A stretch of DNA of 64,000 bases from Vavraia culicis subsp. floridensis (lineage: Eukaryota > Microsporidia > Pleistophoridae), in NCBI RefSeq assembly GCF_000192795.1, contig NW_007360607.1, positions 124,001-188,000 on the forward strand, read 5' to 3'. Shown piece after piece: positions 10,097-20,834 of this stretch. A program made the position numbers and the translations under genes. Every line of letters begins with the position of its first letter. Position 1 is the stretch's first letter. The notes below the pieces were generated by a model, which worked only from the letters and a program-made list of their open reading frames with translations, made no database searches and was not told the DNA's origin.

Positions 10097-10969
10097 TGTA
10101 ATGCGTAATATCCAATATTAGAAAAATAAACGGTTTTCAGTAAAGAAAGAGATGAGTGTTCAGACCTGTTATCATTTAATTGAGTCTTACAGGTATAAAT
10201 CAGTATTGTTCACGAAATGAGAAGTGTTAATTTGTAGGTGGTGATATGAAAATAGTGACATTTATAGAAAATATTATACACAGTACTTCATGATTGTATA
10301 CGACATTATTATGAGAGGATCCTCAACTATCGGCATATCTTAATGTCATTAAGAAAAATACACTGCTGTAAACAGGGCGCCTCGCGGCTGTGATAGGAGC
10401 TACCCCTCAAAATTGACAAGTTCAGAAAAGGTAAATCACGCTGACACTCGATGCTACGATGTATTGGATGAATAACACACTGAAACGTTGATAAAACATC
10501 TCATTGCGATGAGACTAAGGTTATATTGCACAGGAACACTTTTCTAGCCATTGTCATACCAAGTAATCATACCTAACAGTTCTCCATCACAGATGAAGTA
10601 ATTAGCAGTGTTGCAAAATATTTTTTATCAAGTTTTTACTGCCAACTCCATGAACCAAACGACAGTGGTCACGGTCTATCCAGCCGGAACAGAAAGATGT
10701 GTTTGTTTGTTATGAATACATGAGATGATAGAACGTAATTTTAGTAAAAAATTTAAATTACAATTTATCTTAATGCCTGGTATGATTGCATTCTATACAA
10801 AGCTAAATAGGATGTGTGATTCTGTTAGCACACGAGAGAAGGCAATGTGCAATTCTGTGCCAAGCAGTTTTATCACCTGCTGCTTTGATAAACTTGATGC
10901 AATATATTGCTGTCTATTTAAGGTTAATTTGCGAGATTTAAATAATTGCAATATTCGTAGCAAGCAGTT
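10097..10969. other. Intergenic region between divergent genes
   Basis: About 870 bases between the minus-strand CBP80-like gene and the plus-strand membrane orphan, so it should hold both promoters. CCCCTCAA occurs at 10403-10410, like the signal in front of cofilin and CFT2, but no ATG or open frame follows it. A frame at 10725-10991 (88 codons) has no supporting signal. Confidence 0.5.
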
Positions 10970-11689
10970 ATGGACAGTACAAGTGAAATAACCTGCAGTA
11001 ACATTTATAAATTTTGTCCCAGTGCAAAAAAAGGCATATGCTCACTTATCTCAGAGTATAAAGGAGACGAGAAAATGAAAATAGCTAGCCGTGACAACCA
11101 CGCGGGCGATAAGATTATCTCAGTGCAAACATTAAGTAGTAATGAGATCCATGATTGTTTTCATCGTTTAAAATCCGGTTTATCAGACGAATTCCCTGAG
11201 TGCATCTCCGGATATGATCGATGGGCAGTTGCATTTTTCGTTCTTCTGTTTCTTTCTGTGTTGCTGTTCATGTTAAAGCGATGGATAAACCATAAAAGGC
11301 CTATTTCAAAGTTTATTACAGAGGGAACGAGACGATTAGTGAGGTTTGTGATCCCAAAAAAATGGTCAGGTCTTGAATCGTTCAGACGTGGCAAAGTTCG
11401 CGTGAACAAGAAAAAGAAGATCAGAATAAGCAGATATAACGATAAGATAAAGATTCTGAAACTGGAGATGTTTGCTGATGTTCACAGGTTCGAAGACCTT
11501 GAAAGATTGTTTCCGGATTTTTCATACGATGCGCTCAACCGTACGTATAGTGAAGTGCAAAAGATCAGAAAATGGCAAAAAGCGAAAGGAATAAAGATAG
11601 GGAAATCGCGAAATTACGTTTTCGTACTGCCGAAACGGCATGGGCAACGCTTCAGCAGCAACTTTGAAGACTCATGTCCTGGTGATTAA
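10970..11689 (+). CDS. Orphan single-pass membrane protein with basic C-terminal domain
   Basis: 239 residues, not recognised. One clear transmembrane segment (about 86-104, FFVLLFLSVLLFML) is followed by a very basic region (about 105-155) and a helical, charged C-terminal part with a FEDLERLFPDF segment that could be a small DNA-binding-like helix bundle; that is speculation. The N-terminal 80 residues contain several Cys. By the positive-inside rule the C-terminal domain should face the cytosol or nucleus. It starts at the first ATG and has no CCC/GGG signal. It is the only plus-strand gene in the first 17 kb. The 3' end lies 177 bases from the converging lysyl-tRNA synthetase gene. Confidence 0.6.
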   Translation: MDSTSEITCSNIYKFCPSAKKGICSLISEYKGDEKMKIASRDNHAGDKIISVQTLSSNEIHDCFHRLKSGLSDEFPECISGYDRWAVAFFVLLFLSVLLFMLKRWINHKRPISKFITEGTRRLVRFVIPKKWSGLESFRRGKVRVNKKKKIRISRYNDKIKILKLEMFADVHRFEDLERLFPDFSYDALNRTYSEVQKIRKWQKAKGIKIGKSRNYVFVLPKRHGQRFSSNFEDSCPGD

Positions 11690-11866
11690 AATTTTTGGTA
11701 AGGATAGACGAATTATTTACAGCATTTGCAAGAAATTTAAGGTAACTGATTGTGGTGCGGTCGTTTGTATTATTTCAATTTTTATTTATATGTGCTGCTA
11801 TCCACCACACCATTCCTTGCGGAACATCATGGCAAAGACGTGTGGCATGGTATCAAAAAGTTGGTT

Positions 11867-13393
11867 TTAATTATCCGGTTTCATTGCTGGGAAAAACAGA
11901 ACATCCTTTATATTGGCAGCATTTGTCAGGAACATTGCGAGTCTATCCAACCCTATTCCCCATCCAGCAGTCGGTGCAAGTCCATATTCTAGCGCTACAC
12001 AGAAGCTTTCATCCATCAACATCGCTTCGCTATCTCCTGCATCGTGCTCCTCCACCTGCTTCTGGAACCGCTCTCTTTGATCAAACGGATCGTTTAGCTC
12101 CGTGTATGCATTCACAATCTCTTTTCCATTGATGAACAGCTCAAACCTTTCCGTTAGCCCAGGCTTTGATCGGTGCTTTTTCGCCAGAGGAGACATTACT
12201 ATAGGATGGTTAATTATGAACGTGGGATTGATGCATTCGGGCTCGATGAAGTGTCCCACCAACTTATCAAGTACCCGTGAAAGCGTTCGCGGCTCATCCA
12301 CCTTGATGCCATTCTTTTCACATATTTCAATCAATTCCTTCTCTTTCGATTCCAGATTTTCACCGTTCAATTCAATGCCCAGCTTTGCGCTCAATTCTTC
12401 AAGCATGTCTATCCTTCTGAACGGCCTCGCAAAATCAATTACCACCTTGTCAGGCCTACACTCCCTCTTCATCGGATGGTACTCCACCTTTACACCATTG
12501 TTTACGGACTTGACCATCTCATGCAGAAGCTCTTCTGTCATCACGATCAAGTCGTTGTAATCGGCGTATGCCATGTAAAATTCGCAAGAGGTAAATTCCG
12601 GGTTATGCGTAAGATCGATTCCTTCATTCCTAAAAACACGGCCAATCTCGTACACCCTGTCCATGCCACCAACAACCAGCTTCTTCAGATAGAGCTCAGG
12701 GCTTATTCGCAGATACAGATCCATCTTCAGTTCATTGTGATGCGTGATGAAGGGATTGGCAGCGGCTCCGCCCGGTATCAAATTCATCATTGGTGTTTCG
12801 ACCTCAAGGAATTGCCTGTCATCAAGGAATCGTCTTAAAAATTGTATAATCCTCGTCCTGGTAATAAATCTGTTCCTGGATTCTTCGTTCATGAGCAGAT
12901 CGAGGTATCGGTTCCGGTAAATCAGCTCACTGTCCTTTATACCGAAGTACTCGACGGGCAAGGTGCGGACACAAGGCGCCAGCACTTCAATATTATAGGC
13001 AAAGATGCTCAATTCCCCTGTCTTACTGCATCCAATCTTGCCAGAAACCCCCAGAATATCACCACGCCTCAGATTTGAGAAGAGCGTCTTCTTTTCCTCT
13101 GAGTCCGCAACGTACACTATTTGTATTTGCTCACCATCCGATAGCATTTTCAGAAAGTTCATTCTTCCCTGTCCGCGTATTCCTATCAGTCTACCAGCAA
13201 CATGCACATCATCGCTGGTCATATCACCGCTCGCCAAGTCTGCATATTTCTTGCTTACTTCCCCAATCGAATGCGTCACGTTGAATTTGTGCGGATAGAT
13301 TTCTTTGCCTTGCTTCCTAAGCATGCTTAGCTTCTCCGAGCGCTGAACATAGAATTCTTCCTCTGTGATAGTACGGTTTTCCTTCTTTGTCAT
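11867..13393 (-). CDS. KRS1: Lysyl-tRNA synthetase, class II
   Basis: Cytosolic enzyme that charges tRNA-Lys. 508 residues, full length for the family without a long N-terminal extension. An OB-fold anticodon-binding domain occupies about 60-170. The class IIb catalytic domain follows: motif 2 around 245-270 ([10 protein letters not shown] then THNPEF) and motif 3 at 477-490 ([14 protein letters not shown]). The conserved [10 protein letters not shown] lies at the very C-terminus. The start ATG is preceded by CCCCTCTG in sense orientation (forward GGGG at 13398-13401), identical to the signal at the 7234-8520 gene. No sign of a second, mitochondrial isoform, which fits an organism with only mitosomes. 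Confidence 0.97.
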   Translation of the reverse strand: MTKKENRTITEEEFYVQRSEKLSMLRKQGKEIYPHKFNVTHSIGEVSKKYADLASGDMTSDDVHVAGRLIGIRGQGRMNFLKMLSDGEQIQIVYVADSEEKKTLFSNLRRGDILGVSGKIGCSKTGELSIFAYNIEVLAPCVRTLPVEYFGIKDSELIYRNRYLDLLMNEESRNRFITRTRIIQFLRRFLDDRQFLEVETPMMNLIPGGAAANPFITHHNELKMDLYLRISPELYLKKLVVGGMDRVYEIGRVFRNEGIDLTHNPEFTSCEFYMAYADYNDLIVMTEELLHEMVKSVNNGVKVEYHPMKRECRPDKVVIDFARPFRRIDMLEELSAKLGIELNGENLESKEKELIEICEKNGIKVDEPRTLSRVLDKLVGHFIEPECINPTFIINHPIVMSPLAKKHRSKPGLTERFELFINGKEIVNAYTELNDPFDQRERFQKQVEEHDAGDSEAMLMDESFCVALEYGLAPTAGWGIGLDRLAMFLTNAANIKDVLFFPAMKPDN

Positions 13394-14740
13394 CAGAGGG
13401 GTTGGCGCAATTATTTTTTATAATGTAGTATAATAGCACTAAATTTAATTATTCTTGCAATTTAATTATCATCGTTCTGTGAGCACAGTAAATTATTCAG
13501 CAAGCGCGATTTATTTTTGTAAGAAGCCATGCTTAAACACATACCAAGTTTATTTTATGTTGGTTACCCACAGTATTTTGCCTTCAAAGCGCGTTGAATG
13601 GTAGTTCCACAAATATTTGTTGAGAACCGGCTGAGAATTAAAAACGTAATTATTACCAAAAATGTTTTTTAAATGAATTGAATACCGGATAAATCACGGA
13701 TACAAATATAAGAAGCAAATATCAACTGGTACTGGACGCATTTACCACATCAAATGCGGGTTGCATGGAGTAAAATTTGTAAGTACCTCCACGATATAAT
13801 CAGCTGTTTATAATAAATATGCCATAAGACAGTATAATGATGTTTGCTTGTATAGAATGTAGCACAGAAAATATGAAATAATAGATCGTTTGTTGTAAGA
13901 ATAGAGCGAACCGATCAATAGCTTTTGCGTTTATTTATGAGATAATGGTGCTGTAGTCATTTTCAACCGTATTGTTGATACATTTGGTGAACAAATTGCT
14001 GATTTAGCGGAATGCTTGCTGTTTTATGTCAAATATTGTTTTTATAGCAACGCAGGGCGCATATTTGTGCTGAACAGTACTGATGTATAAATATTAGGAG
14101 CGAATTTTTGTATTCATTTGTATGGGCAGATTGAACCGTGTAATCCATACATTTTGTTGTTCAGTGCTCTAAAAATGGAACGATTTATGAATGTTTAGCC
14201 TGTGATATATTTTGATATAGCTGTGGCACTCCAATATGTGTTATGCATTGTAATACATGCTGTGTTGGTGTGGCTGCAAAGCTCTTGATCGCTTCAATTG
14301 ATTAAAGTTGTGTGATTTTTTACCAGGCCAAACCCCGATAGTTCAGACAATGCTTCGGCTTGTCAGAGCTTCAACCGCAAAAAGTATTTTTACGGTGTAT
14401 AGCAATACTGCTATCAACAGCATGTACAATATACGGTGAGTGCCTGGATATATAAATAAAGATTCGTGTTACCATGAGGAGATGCTAAAAATTATGCTGC
14501 TGACGTGTCTGTAAGAATTTGTTTTCGTCAAAAGCACGTTTAATTGCCACCTCGCGAGCAACAACGCTCAAATAAAAACATGCTCTAGTGCACTAAGACC
14601 AGGCGTGGCAGAAGTCAACGGGAAACATGGGAAAAACTGATATGTGTTATACCAAAAGGAGTTATCGCGAGATAATATCAAATTTAATTGGGTTTTGCAG
14701 TGAATACCATTTATACCAATCAACTGCGCTTCATTATCTA
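13394..14740. other. Long intergenic region, no gene recognised
   Basis: About 1.35 kb of AT-rich sequence upstream of KRS1 with no convincing frame on either strand. It could carry a small RNA gene I cannot recognise. A minus-strand CCCATG at about 14621-14627 leads only into an 11-codon frame. Confidence 0.5.
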
Positions 14741-15343
14741 TCAACAGAGCCCACAGCAAAATATTTTCTTGAACCAGTTCGGCTGCTCCTTCATTCTCTT
14801 CTTGAATGCCGTTATGTGTTTTGCAGACTCTAAAAACACCCTATCAACATTTTCACCTGTCTTGGCCGAGCACTCAATAAATGCCTTTGCACCAATTTCA
14901 TTGGCCATATTTTGTCCATCTTCGTATGAGACGATGCCCTGCACATTGCTTGTTTTCTCATCCCTAATATCTTTTTTCAATCCTATCAGGAAAAAGTTGG
15001 CCGAAGGACAGTAGTTTTTGATTTCGAACAACCACTTCTTAGGGATGTTACTCAGCACTTGGCAATTTTCGATGGTATAGCAAAGCAGCACAAGATCGGT
15101 GTCTTTATAGGAAAGTGGTCGCACAGAATCGTAGTCCTCCTGTCCAGCGGTATCCCAAAGTGTTAGGTTAACGCTCTCCGTTTCGTTGATTTTTACCTCT
15201 TTCACGAAGTTGTCCACTACGGTAGGAATGTATTCATCGGGAAATTTATTTCTCTTGAAAACCTCGAGTAAGCACGTTTTCCCGCATGCTCCGTCACCGA
15301 CAACCACTATTTTTCCACTAACGCTATGTTGTGCTTCATACAT
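14741..15343 (-). CDS. Rho-family small GTPase
   Basis: Membrane-bound molecular switch for actin and cell polarity. From the ATG at 15343 the product has 200 residues; the frame opens a little further out only on TTG. G motifs: P-loop GDGACGKT (16-23), switch I YIPTV with T41, DTAGQ (64-68), and SAKT near 165. The C-terminus has a KKRMK basic patch and a CAAX box (CGLC). The fourth motif reads GLKKD where Rho proteins have GTKKD or GNKKD, so one guanine-contact position is changed. Rho1- and Cdc42-like features are mixed, so no subfamily is given. No CCC signal in front. Together with cofilin it is a second actin-regulating gene in the window. Confidence 0.93.
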   Translation of the reverse strand: MYEAQHSVSGKIVVVGDGACGKTCLLEVFKRNKFPDEYIPTVVDNFVKEVKINETESVNLTLWDTAGQEDYDSVRPLSYKDTDLVLLCYTIENCQVLSNIPKKWLFEIKNYCPSANFFLIGLKKDIRDEKTSNVQGIVSYEDGQNMANEIGAKAFIECSAKTGENVDRVFLESAKHITAFKKRMKEQPNWFKKIFCCGLC

Positions 15344-16469
15344 GACACACAATCCATATGCTACATTTATAATAATTTAGATTCACGGTACACTAATCAA
15401 AATGTGTATCTCCTTTCTTTTCATAAAGGATTCTTCATTTTTACGACAATGAACCAATCATGTTTTGGAAATTTATCGGACAACGTGCTCGGGATTAGCT
15501 GGAACATTCTTGTGGGAATACACAGAGTTGCACACTTGGCAAAAACGTATCTTGTGGTTTGCACACTGTTTCTGGTACTATTCGTGTATCGCGCGAGGAT
15601 TTCTTGCGAAATCAAATTCTAGATTGAAGCCTAAAACAAAAAGGTTTTGATGCTCCAATCACCATGTGATCGATTGAACTTCCTTATCGCGTGAGAAAAT
15701 AGCTGATAAGTACTGTGGATTACATTCCAGATCAATTAAAAAGCACATTTTTACACCAAATATGCGTTTACCACCATAGAAATGCTTACGCGGTCCATTT
15801 ATCTCAGAAATGGTAGTGGAGTGGAAGCATTTTGTTGCGCGAATACCGCTTGCTATTTTAGTATCTTCTAGAAGGAGAGCTAAAGGTATTGCGGTAAGGT
15901 GATAAATACGCCAAGGAACCTAGGACCTGCGGCAAAATAATACTGGTAGATGAGGTCGATATACATTTAAAAATATACAACTATCTGGAATATATGATCG
16001 ACTAAGTGTATAAATCATATAAACAAACACTTTGCCACTCTTTACACTACGAAATTGATCGAAAAAGGGGATATACCGCAATGCATACCGGGTAAATGTG
16101 TCAGAAGAATCAAAACATTACGTTGATATTACGATAGTTTTGCACAGATTCTCCTGTTCCGTTCCATTGCCTTTTTTTCTGGTTGGAGTGTTTTACAATT
16201 ATTTACTAACAAATCCTACAATCATTCTTAACCTCATCATATTGCTTTGCAAACGGCACCAACGTTTTGATAGTTTGATGCTCAGCAAAAATATATTTTT
16301 TAGTCGTGCAGACCTCGTAAAGCATTTTATAATAAAAAGAATGTAAAATGCACACCAACACGTAGATATGGCGCACAAAAGTATGTTAAATAGACTTAAC
16401 CTAACAAATTTGTTGGATGAATGGTATTTATGTTTAAAAATAAATAAACGTACATAATCACGGAATATC
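15344..16469. other. Long intergenic region, no gene recognised
   Basis: About 1.1 kb upstream of the Rho gene and downstream of the histone-fold gene. Frames at 15326-15650 and 16098-16346 lack an ATG with a start signal and have random-looking composition. Confidence 0.5.
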
Positions 16470-16760
16470 CTATTTACCACACTCCAGCTTCTGTATAAAT
16501 TCATCGTATGTTTCATCATAAACACTTTCCATGCCAAGTACCTCAAAAACCTTCTTAATGTCACTATTTCGTATGAACTCAGATCCTTCTTCCTCACTAA
16601 AGTTTTTCGATGCTGTGGCAAGGAAAGCAGCAGTGTAAAATGCTATCTCGGTAAGTGTGTGCAGGGCGTCACCGTTAAGTCTTCTTTTCTTTGTTAATTT
16701 CTTCAGAAGTATTTTGATTGATTCGGGTGATATGTCGTTGTCCTTCTGAATTTGAGTCAT
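16470..16760 (-). CDS. Small histone-fold protein, CENP-X/MHF2-like
   Basis: 96 residues dominated by a histone fold: helix 1 (about 10-24), a loop and NGDAL, a long helix 2 (about 30-53, LTEIAFYTAAFLATA), and a third helix with SDIKKVFEVLGM. The GDAL at the start of the long helix and the short total length fit CENP-X/MHF2, partner of CENP-S in kinetochores and in DNA repair. Other small histone-fold proteins (a Dpb3/Dpb4 type or a TAF) cannot be excluded. A short acidic tail follows. It starts at the first ATG; the sense strand has CCC 7 bases upstream, inside GGGCCC (16768-16773). Real gene: confident. Identity: tentative. Confidence 0.7.
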   Translation of the reverse strand: MTQIQKDNDISPESIKILLKKLTKKRRLNGDALHTLTEIAFYTAAFLATASKNFSEEEGSEFIRNSDIKKVFEVLGMESVYDETYDEFIQKLECGK

Positions 16761-17167
16761 GCTGAATGGGCCCTAGGAAATATGAATTTTAAATCAATGT
16801 TATACCGGCATTTTGCGACCTTCATATTTAGGCACCGATTACCGTAATAATATTGATAAGGAGTATATAATGGCATTACTGGACTGTTCCGGCAGAACAA
16901 AGGATAAAACAAACACATTATGATTTAGCAGCATTTATCTGCGGTAACCGATCGTTTTTCTCCTTATACTGGTGATTACACTACTCATGTACCAAGCATA
17001 TGATGATCAACCGTATTTACTTGCATCTCTCCTGAAACACACATTTACACACTTGAATCAATTCTGAAACATCCAGCTGTTCCATAATTTGACGCTTGAT
17101 GTTTTACAATTGAATTAAAAGATCGTACATTAAAAATTTTATGATGAAAAAAGCGAATACCCTTAAA
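16761..17167. other. Divergent promoter region
   Basis: About 400 bases between the minus-strand histone-fold gene and the plus-strand pyrophosphatase gene, with a GGG/CCC signal touching each start. Nothing else recognised. Confidence 0.6.
17160..17162 (+). promoter_or_regulatory. CCC start signal for inorganic pyrophosphatase
   Basis: CCC five bases before the ATG at 17168 (CCCTTAAAATG). It decides between this ATG and two in-frame ATGs 27 and 24 bases upstream, and agrees with the family N-terminus. Confidence 0.65.
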
Positions 17168-18007
17168 ATGTCTGTATATGGCCGAAAAGCTGTTGGGAGC
17201 AAGTATTCAGCGCAATATCAAGTTTACATTACGCTGGACGGCAAGGTGGTTTCACCGTTCCATGATATACCGGTTTATGCTGATCAGGATCACATCAACG
17301 TGGTCAATGAGATCCCCCGGTTTGAGAATGCGAAGTTTGAGATCAACAAGGAAAGAAAGATGAATCCTATCATACAAGACCTGAAAAAAGGGAAACCAAG
17401 GTTCGTGGCCAACATATTTCCTTGTAAGGGGTATCCCTGGAATTATGGTGCTATACCACAAACGTGGGAAGATCCTGGAGTGAAGGACACGAGCACCAAC
17501 TCATTCGGTGATGATGATCCCCTAGATGTAATTGAGATAGGAAATGTAAAGAAAGAGATTGGCGAGGTGTACGTTGCCAGGATCATAGGCTGTCTCGGAT
17601 TGATCGATTCCGGAGAATGTGACTGGAAAATTATCGTAATCGATGTGCGTGATGAGAATGCAAAGCATATAAATGATGTCAACGATTTGAAGATAAAGTT
17701 TCCCGGTCTGCAAAACGTGACCTACAACTGGTTCATGAACTACAAATTGGCCGACAACAAGCCAAAAAATTCGTTTTTGGATTACGGCGAGCTAAAGAAC
17801 AAGGAGTTTGCCAAAAATATCATCAAGGAGTGCCATGAGAGCTGGAAGAAAATGATGAAGACAGAGTCCGAGACTAGCATATCACGTGCCAATGCTTTTC
17901 AGAAAGAGCATCGTGATACCGAAGATGTGACGATTAATGGCACGGAAGGATCAGATGAAGCGGTACCAGACCATTTAAACGGGTACTTCTATGTGAAGGA
18001 TGATTAA
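17168..18007 (+). CDS. IPP1: Inorganic pyrophosphatase, family I
   Basis: Soluble enzyme that hydrolyses pyrophosphate from biosynthetic reactions to phosphate. From the ATG at 17168 the product is 279 aa and its metal-binding aspartates fall at D115, D117, D120, D147 and D152, the same numbers as in the yeast enzyme, which strongly supports this start. Visible motifs: FHDIPVYAD, NPIIQDLKKGKPRFV, GDDDPLDVIEIG and CDWKIIVID. The last 60 or so residues (after about 225) are charged and less conserved, as in fungi. An in-frame ATGATG at 17141 would add 9 residues but has no CCC signal. Very confident. Confidence 0.97.
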   Translation: MSVYGRKAVGSKYSAQYQVYITLDGKVVSPFHDIPVYADQDHINVVNEIPRFENAKFEINKERKMNPIIQDLKKGKPRFVANIFPCKGYPWNYGAIPQTWEDPGVKDTSTNSFGDDDPLDVIEIGNVKKEIGEVYVARIIGCLGLIDSGECDWKIIVIDVRDENAKHINDVNDLKIKFPGLQNVTYNWFMNYKLADNKPKNSFLDYGELKNKEFAKNIIKECHESWKKMMKTESETSISRANAFQKEHRDTEDVTINGTEGSDEAVPDHLNGYFYVKDD

Positions 18008-18690
18008 TGGCCTTGTGTTCTTGATTAAAAGTTATTTTCATACTTTCAGTCTGCTTTTTCAAATAATTGGATATGGATTTGGGTAACGAGATAAAGAACG
18101 GGTGAGATGTGTTCAACAGGCATTCAACACCTAGATTAATGTTTGATCATATATTAGAATGAAGAATGAACACACGTTTTTTAGCGAATACTGCCCTGAT
18201 ATATCACCTCTAGTCCGGAAAGTTGGTGCTTAAAGATCGAAAACCTAAACAATAATTTATAAAACATCGATAAACATGCTTTCGGCAAAAAATACGGGAT
18301 AAAGGCTTTAGATCCCTGATGATGGGAAATGACAGCATTTGTTTTGAAGTATCCGAAACAAAGCCAGACCGGCACGCATGGTAATAAACCAAGGATGTAG
18401 TCGTTGGCGTTAAAAATGAGGATCATCTATTGTTACACTAGCTAGATAACGAATTTTCCACAAAAGCCAAAAAATGTAAGCTCATCGCCTAAAACCACGA
18501 GATCCACAGCGGTAAGAGACACCATCGCACATGGGTAAAACGATGAGGAATAAAAGCACCGTTCAAGAAATAAACAAACACTATATTTACCGCCACTTTC
18601 ACCGTAAAATCACGAACTTTACGTATCATAACCGTAACAATGTGCACATTGCTGTTACAACTCTGAATTTGTTTGATACATCTGCAATTT
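18008..18690. other. Intergenic region with one possible small ORF
   Basis: About 680 bases between the converging pyrophosphatase and SOSS-B-like genes. It holds the 81-codon minus-strand frame at 18181-18426, listed separately, and nothing else I can support. Confidence 0.5.
18181..18426 (-). CDS. Possible small hydrophobic protein
   Basis: 81-codon frame from ATG, unrecognised. The product is hydrophobic and aromatic-rich, with one likely membrane segment near the N-terminus (about 8-26) and an aromatic, basic stretch at about 41-67. Composition looks more like a protein than the random frames around it. There is no CCC/GGG signal, and it lies downstream of both neighbours. It may be a real small membrane protein or chance. 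Confidence 0.3.
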   Translation of the reverse strand: MILIFNANDYILGLLPCVPVWLCFGYFKTNAVISHHQGSKAFIPYFLPKACLSMFYKLLFRFSIFKHQLSGLEVIYQGSIR

Positions 18691-19017
18691 CTATTCCGAT
18701 CTATGTTTCTCACTAATATTGGGAGATGTCCTAAAACTAAAGCAAAATTCACCAATTCTCTTAGCAACTGTCAACTCGCTGTTGTACACTCTTAACCTAC
18801 CCTTGAAAAAAGTAGCATAGGCGTAATTTACCATGATAATGTCTCCCAAGTGTAATGACTGGTTGAATATCGAATATTCAACAGATCCTGTATCATCAGC
18901 AACTAGGTACGAGTAAACCATATCGTTATCTTTCGTTTTTATGTGGCCCAAACTTTTTATCACCATGAACGTCAGCTCAAAGTTTTTGTTGTATGCACTT
19001 ATGTCAGAGATTTTCAT
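18691..19017 (-). CDS. Single-strand-binding OB-fold protein, SOSS-B/hSSB1-like
   Basis: 108 residues forming one OB fold. The order of motifs follows the SOSS complex subunit B family (hSSB1/hSSB2): TKDNDMVYSYLVADDTGSV, then GDIIMV, YATFFKG, LRVY, and the tail KRIGEFCFSF with PNISE, matching the family pattern of KTKDG, VADKTGS, GDIIRL, YASVFKG, and IGEFC followed by PNFSE. In animals this protein binds single-stranded DNA in double-strand-break repair and works with INTS3. The frame opens at 19053, but the ATG at 19017 sits just after CCCATT (forward GGG at 19021-19023) and matches the family N-terminus, so it is chosen. Distinct from RFA1, also in this window. Confidence 0.85.
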   Translation of the reverse strand: MKISDISAYNKNFELTFMVIKSLGHIKTKDNDMVYSYLVADDTGSVEYSIFNQSLHLGDIIMVNYAYATFFKGRLRVYNSELTVAKRIGEFCFSFRTSPNISEKHRSE

Positions 19018-20834
19018 AATGGGTGCGAATTTGTTTGGTGTTATAAAACACATAGAATGTGGAGAATGAGGTCATTTAAAGTGATGCTGATGTTGTTAAG
19101 CGGTTGAATTGCTTTATTTGTGAAGAAATCAAATATTTATGTTCGATTGGTTTGATACGACAAACTTAATCATTGTGACGATTATACTTGGAAATAAACA
19201 GCCATAGTTCACATATTTGGTTTTGTATTGTTGTTTCATTCTTTACTGTGGCATTCGATCATTGTGTGTTGTGCATCGTTATCTGATCGGTTGGATGAAG
19301 ACGTGATGCTAATATTTGTTTCTGTGCCGCTAAGAAGTTTTAGCAATTCTTTTCTCACTGATATTACTGTTCCAGCAACTTATTGATCACAATCACGGCG
19401 TTCAGCAACACCAGTTACGAAATGATCACGGGAATGTTCTGCTCTAAAGATCTTTGTTGCCACTGGTCCAAAAGCAATAAATTTATTCTTCATTTCGCCA
19501 TAAAAGTCAAAGCGATCTCAATCACTTAACTACCATGTTTCAGTACGTTTTCTATTCCAAGGTTGTACAATAACACGGTATCAAAGATTAAATAAGCAAA
19601 CATATGGAAAGCATCGGTGTTTACAATAAATGTGGTGTAATTTATATGTGCTTTTGCTGTATATACACCGCAGCTCGTACATGGTACATGATTAACTGTT
19701 CTATCCATCTGTACAACGTACCTACAAGCAGCATGGTAGGTCGTTATCTGGTATTAATACCTTTAAATTGCTACAATAAAAATGCTCATTATAAGAATTA
19801 CAATTAGTTTATCATTTTGCTATTCTTCTTCCTAATTTGTGCTGGTTGCACAATGCATACGATTCGAACCAAAATTCTTAATTGTACCTCTGGAACAAAA
19901 TTTAGCAGTTTTAGAGGATTATACTAATATCTGAGAATAATTCTTTCTGCTAGCAATAACCAACTATCTCTCTACAATCATGTAAATGATACCTCGTATT
20001 TACATTTACACGGTATTATTACTGGTTAAGTTATTGCTTTAGTCCCTTCGTGTGTAAAATTTGTAAATAATTCAATTATACACAATTTGTACCCAAAATA
20101 AGTGCTGGATAACCGTAGCATTCAATACAAGAGCTGTCAAAAACGCACATTATACCAATATTTCTTTGTATTATTCTCTTACCGTATCAAATATAAGAAA
20201 CATAACATTTTCACAGTTCTATATTTTATTTTCTCTTTATGTGTTGATCATATTACGACATTACTATTGGCAATTCGGCTTATACACTGTGAGTATCAAA
20301 ATTCTGTAAGTCTTAGCAGACTTACAATAGCACAATTTCCCGTTTTTGGCGAAATATAATTAAAAAGTGTCTACCGTGCTATAAATTTCTGGGTTCATGA
20401 CAGGTCGATAGCTATGTTTTTCACTTAAAGTCATTTATACATCTCATCAAGCCATATTAAAAGTCACAGCTTACGATATATATTGCGAAAACTTGCACAC
20501 AAATAAAATTTAGTGAGCCATACTAATCACAGAGAGCATAACAAAGGGAATTTGCTAAAGCAGGTAAATTTTAATTATAGGTATTAAAGGACAGTAGTGG
20601 ATAAACAAAATATAATACATACTCTGTAGCTGGTATGGTACTATTGGAAATAACTTGGTAAACACATAATCATATCACACCACTTCAACTCTCTGTACAC
20701 TTTTTCCTTCAACACTTGGTGCATTCATCTGTTTGTATTTATTGCTGTCAATCAATATAAATTTGCTGCATTTAATATTAAATTAGCTGGTAATTTTTTG
20801 GAATTTTAAAATTTTTATCGGAAGATAAGCCTAA
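19018..20834. other. Long intergenic region between divergent genes
   Basis: About 1.8 kb of AT-rich DNA. A 60-codon minus-strand frame (19526-19708) starts on ATG but has no signal and no recognisable content; the frame at 20102-20359 starts only on GTG. A GGTTCGAATC string on the minus strand near 19860 resembles a tRNA B box, but its flanks do not pair. Confidence 0.5.
19021..19023 (-). promoter_or_regulatory. CCC start signal for SOSS-B-like gene
   Basis: Sense sequence CCCATTATG. It supports the ATG at 19017 over the in-frame ATG 36 bases upstream. Confidence 0.6.

Noticed and set aside
19855..19880. tRNA B-box-like string on the minus strand
   Set aside because: The flanking bases do not form a T stem and no acceptor stem or A box lies at the right distance.
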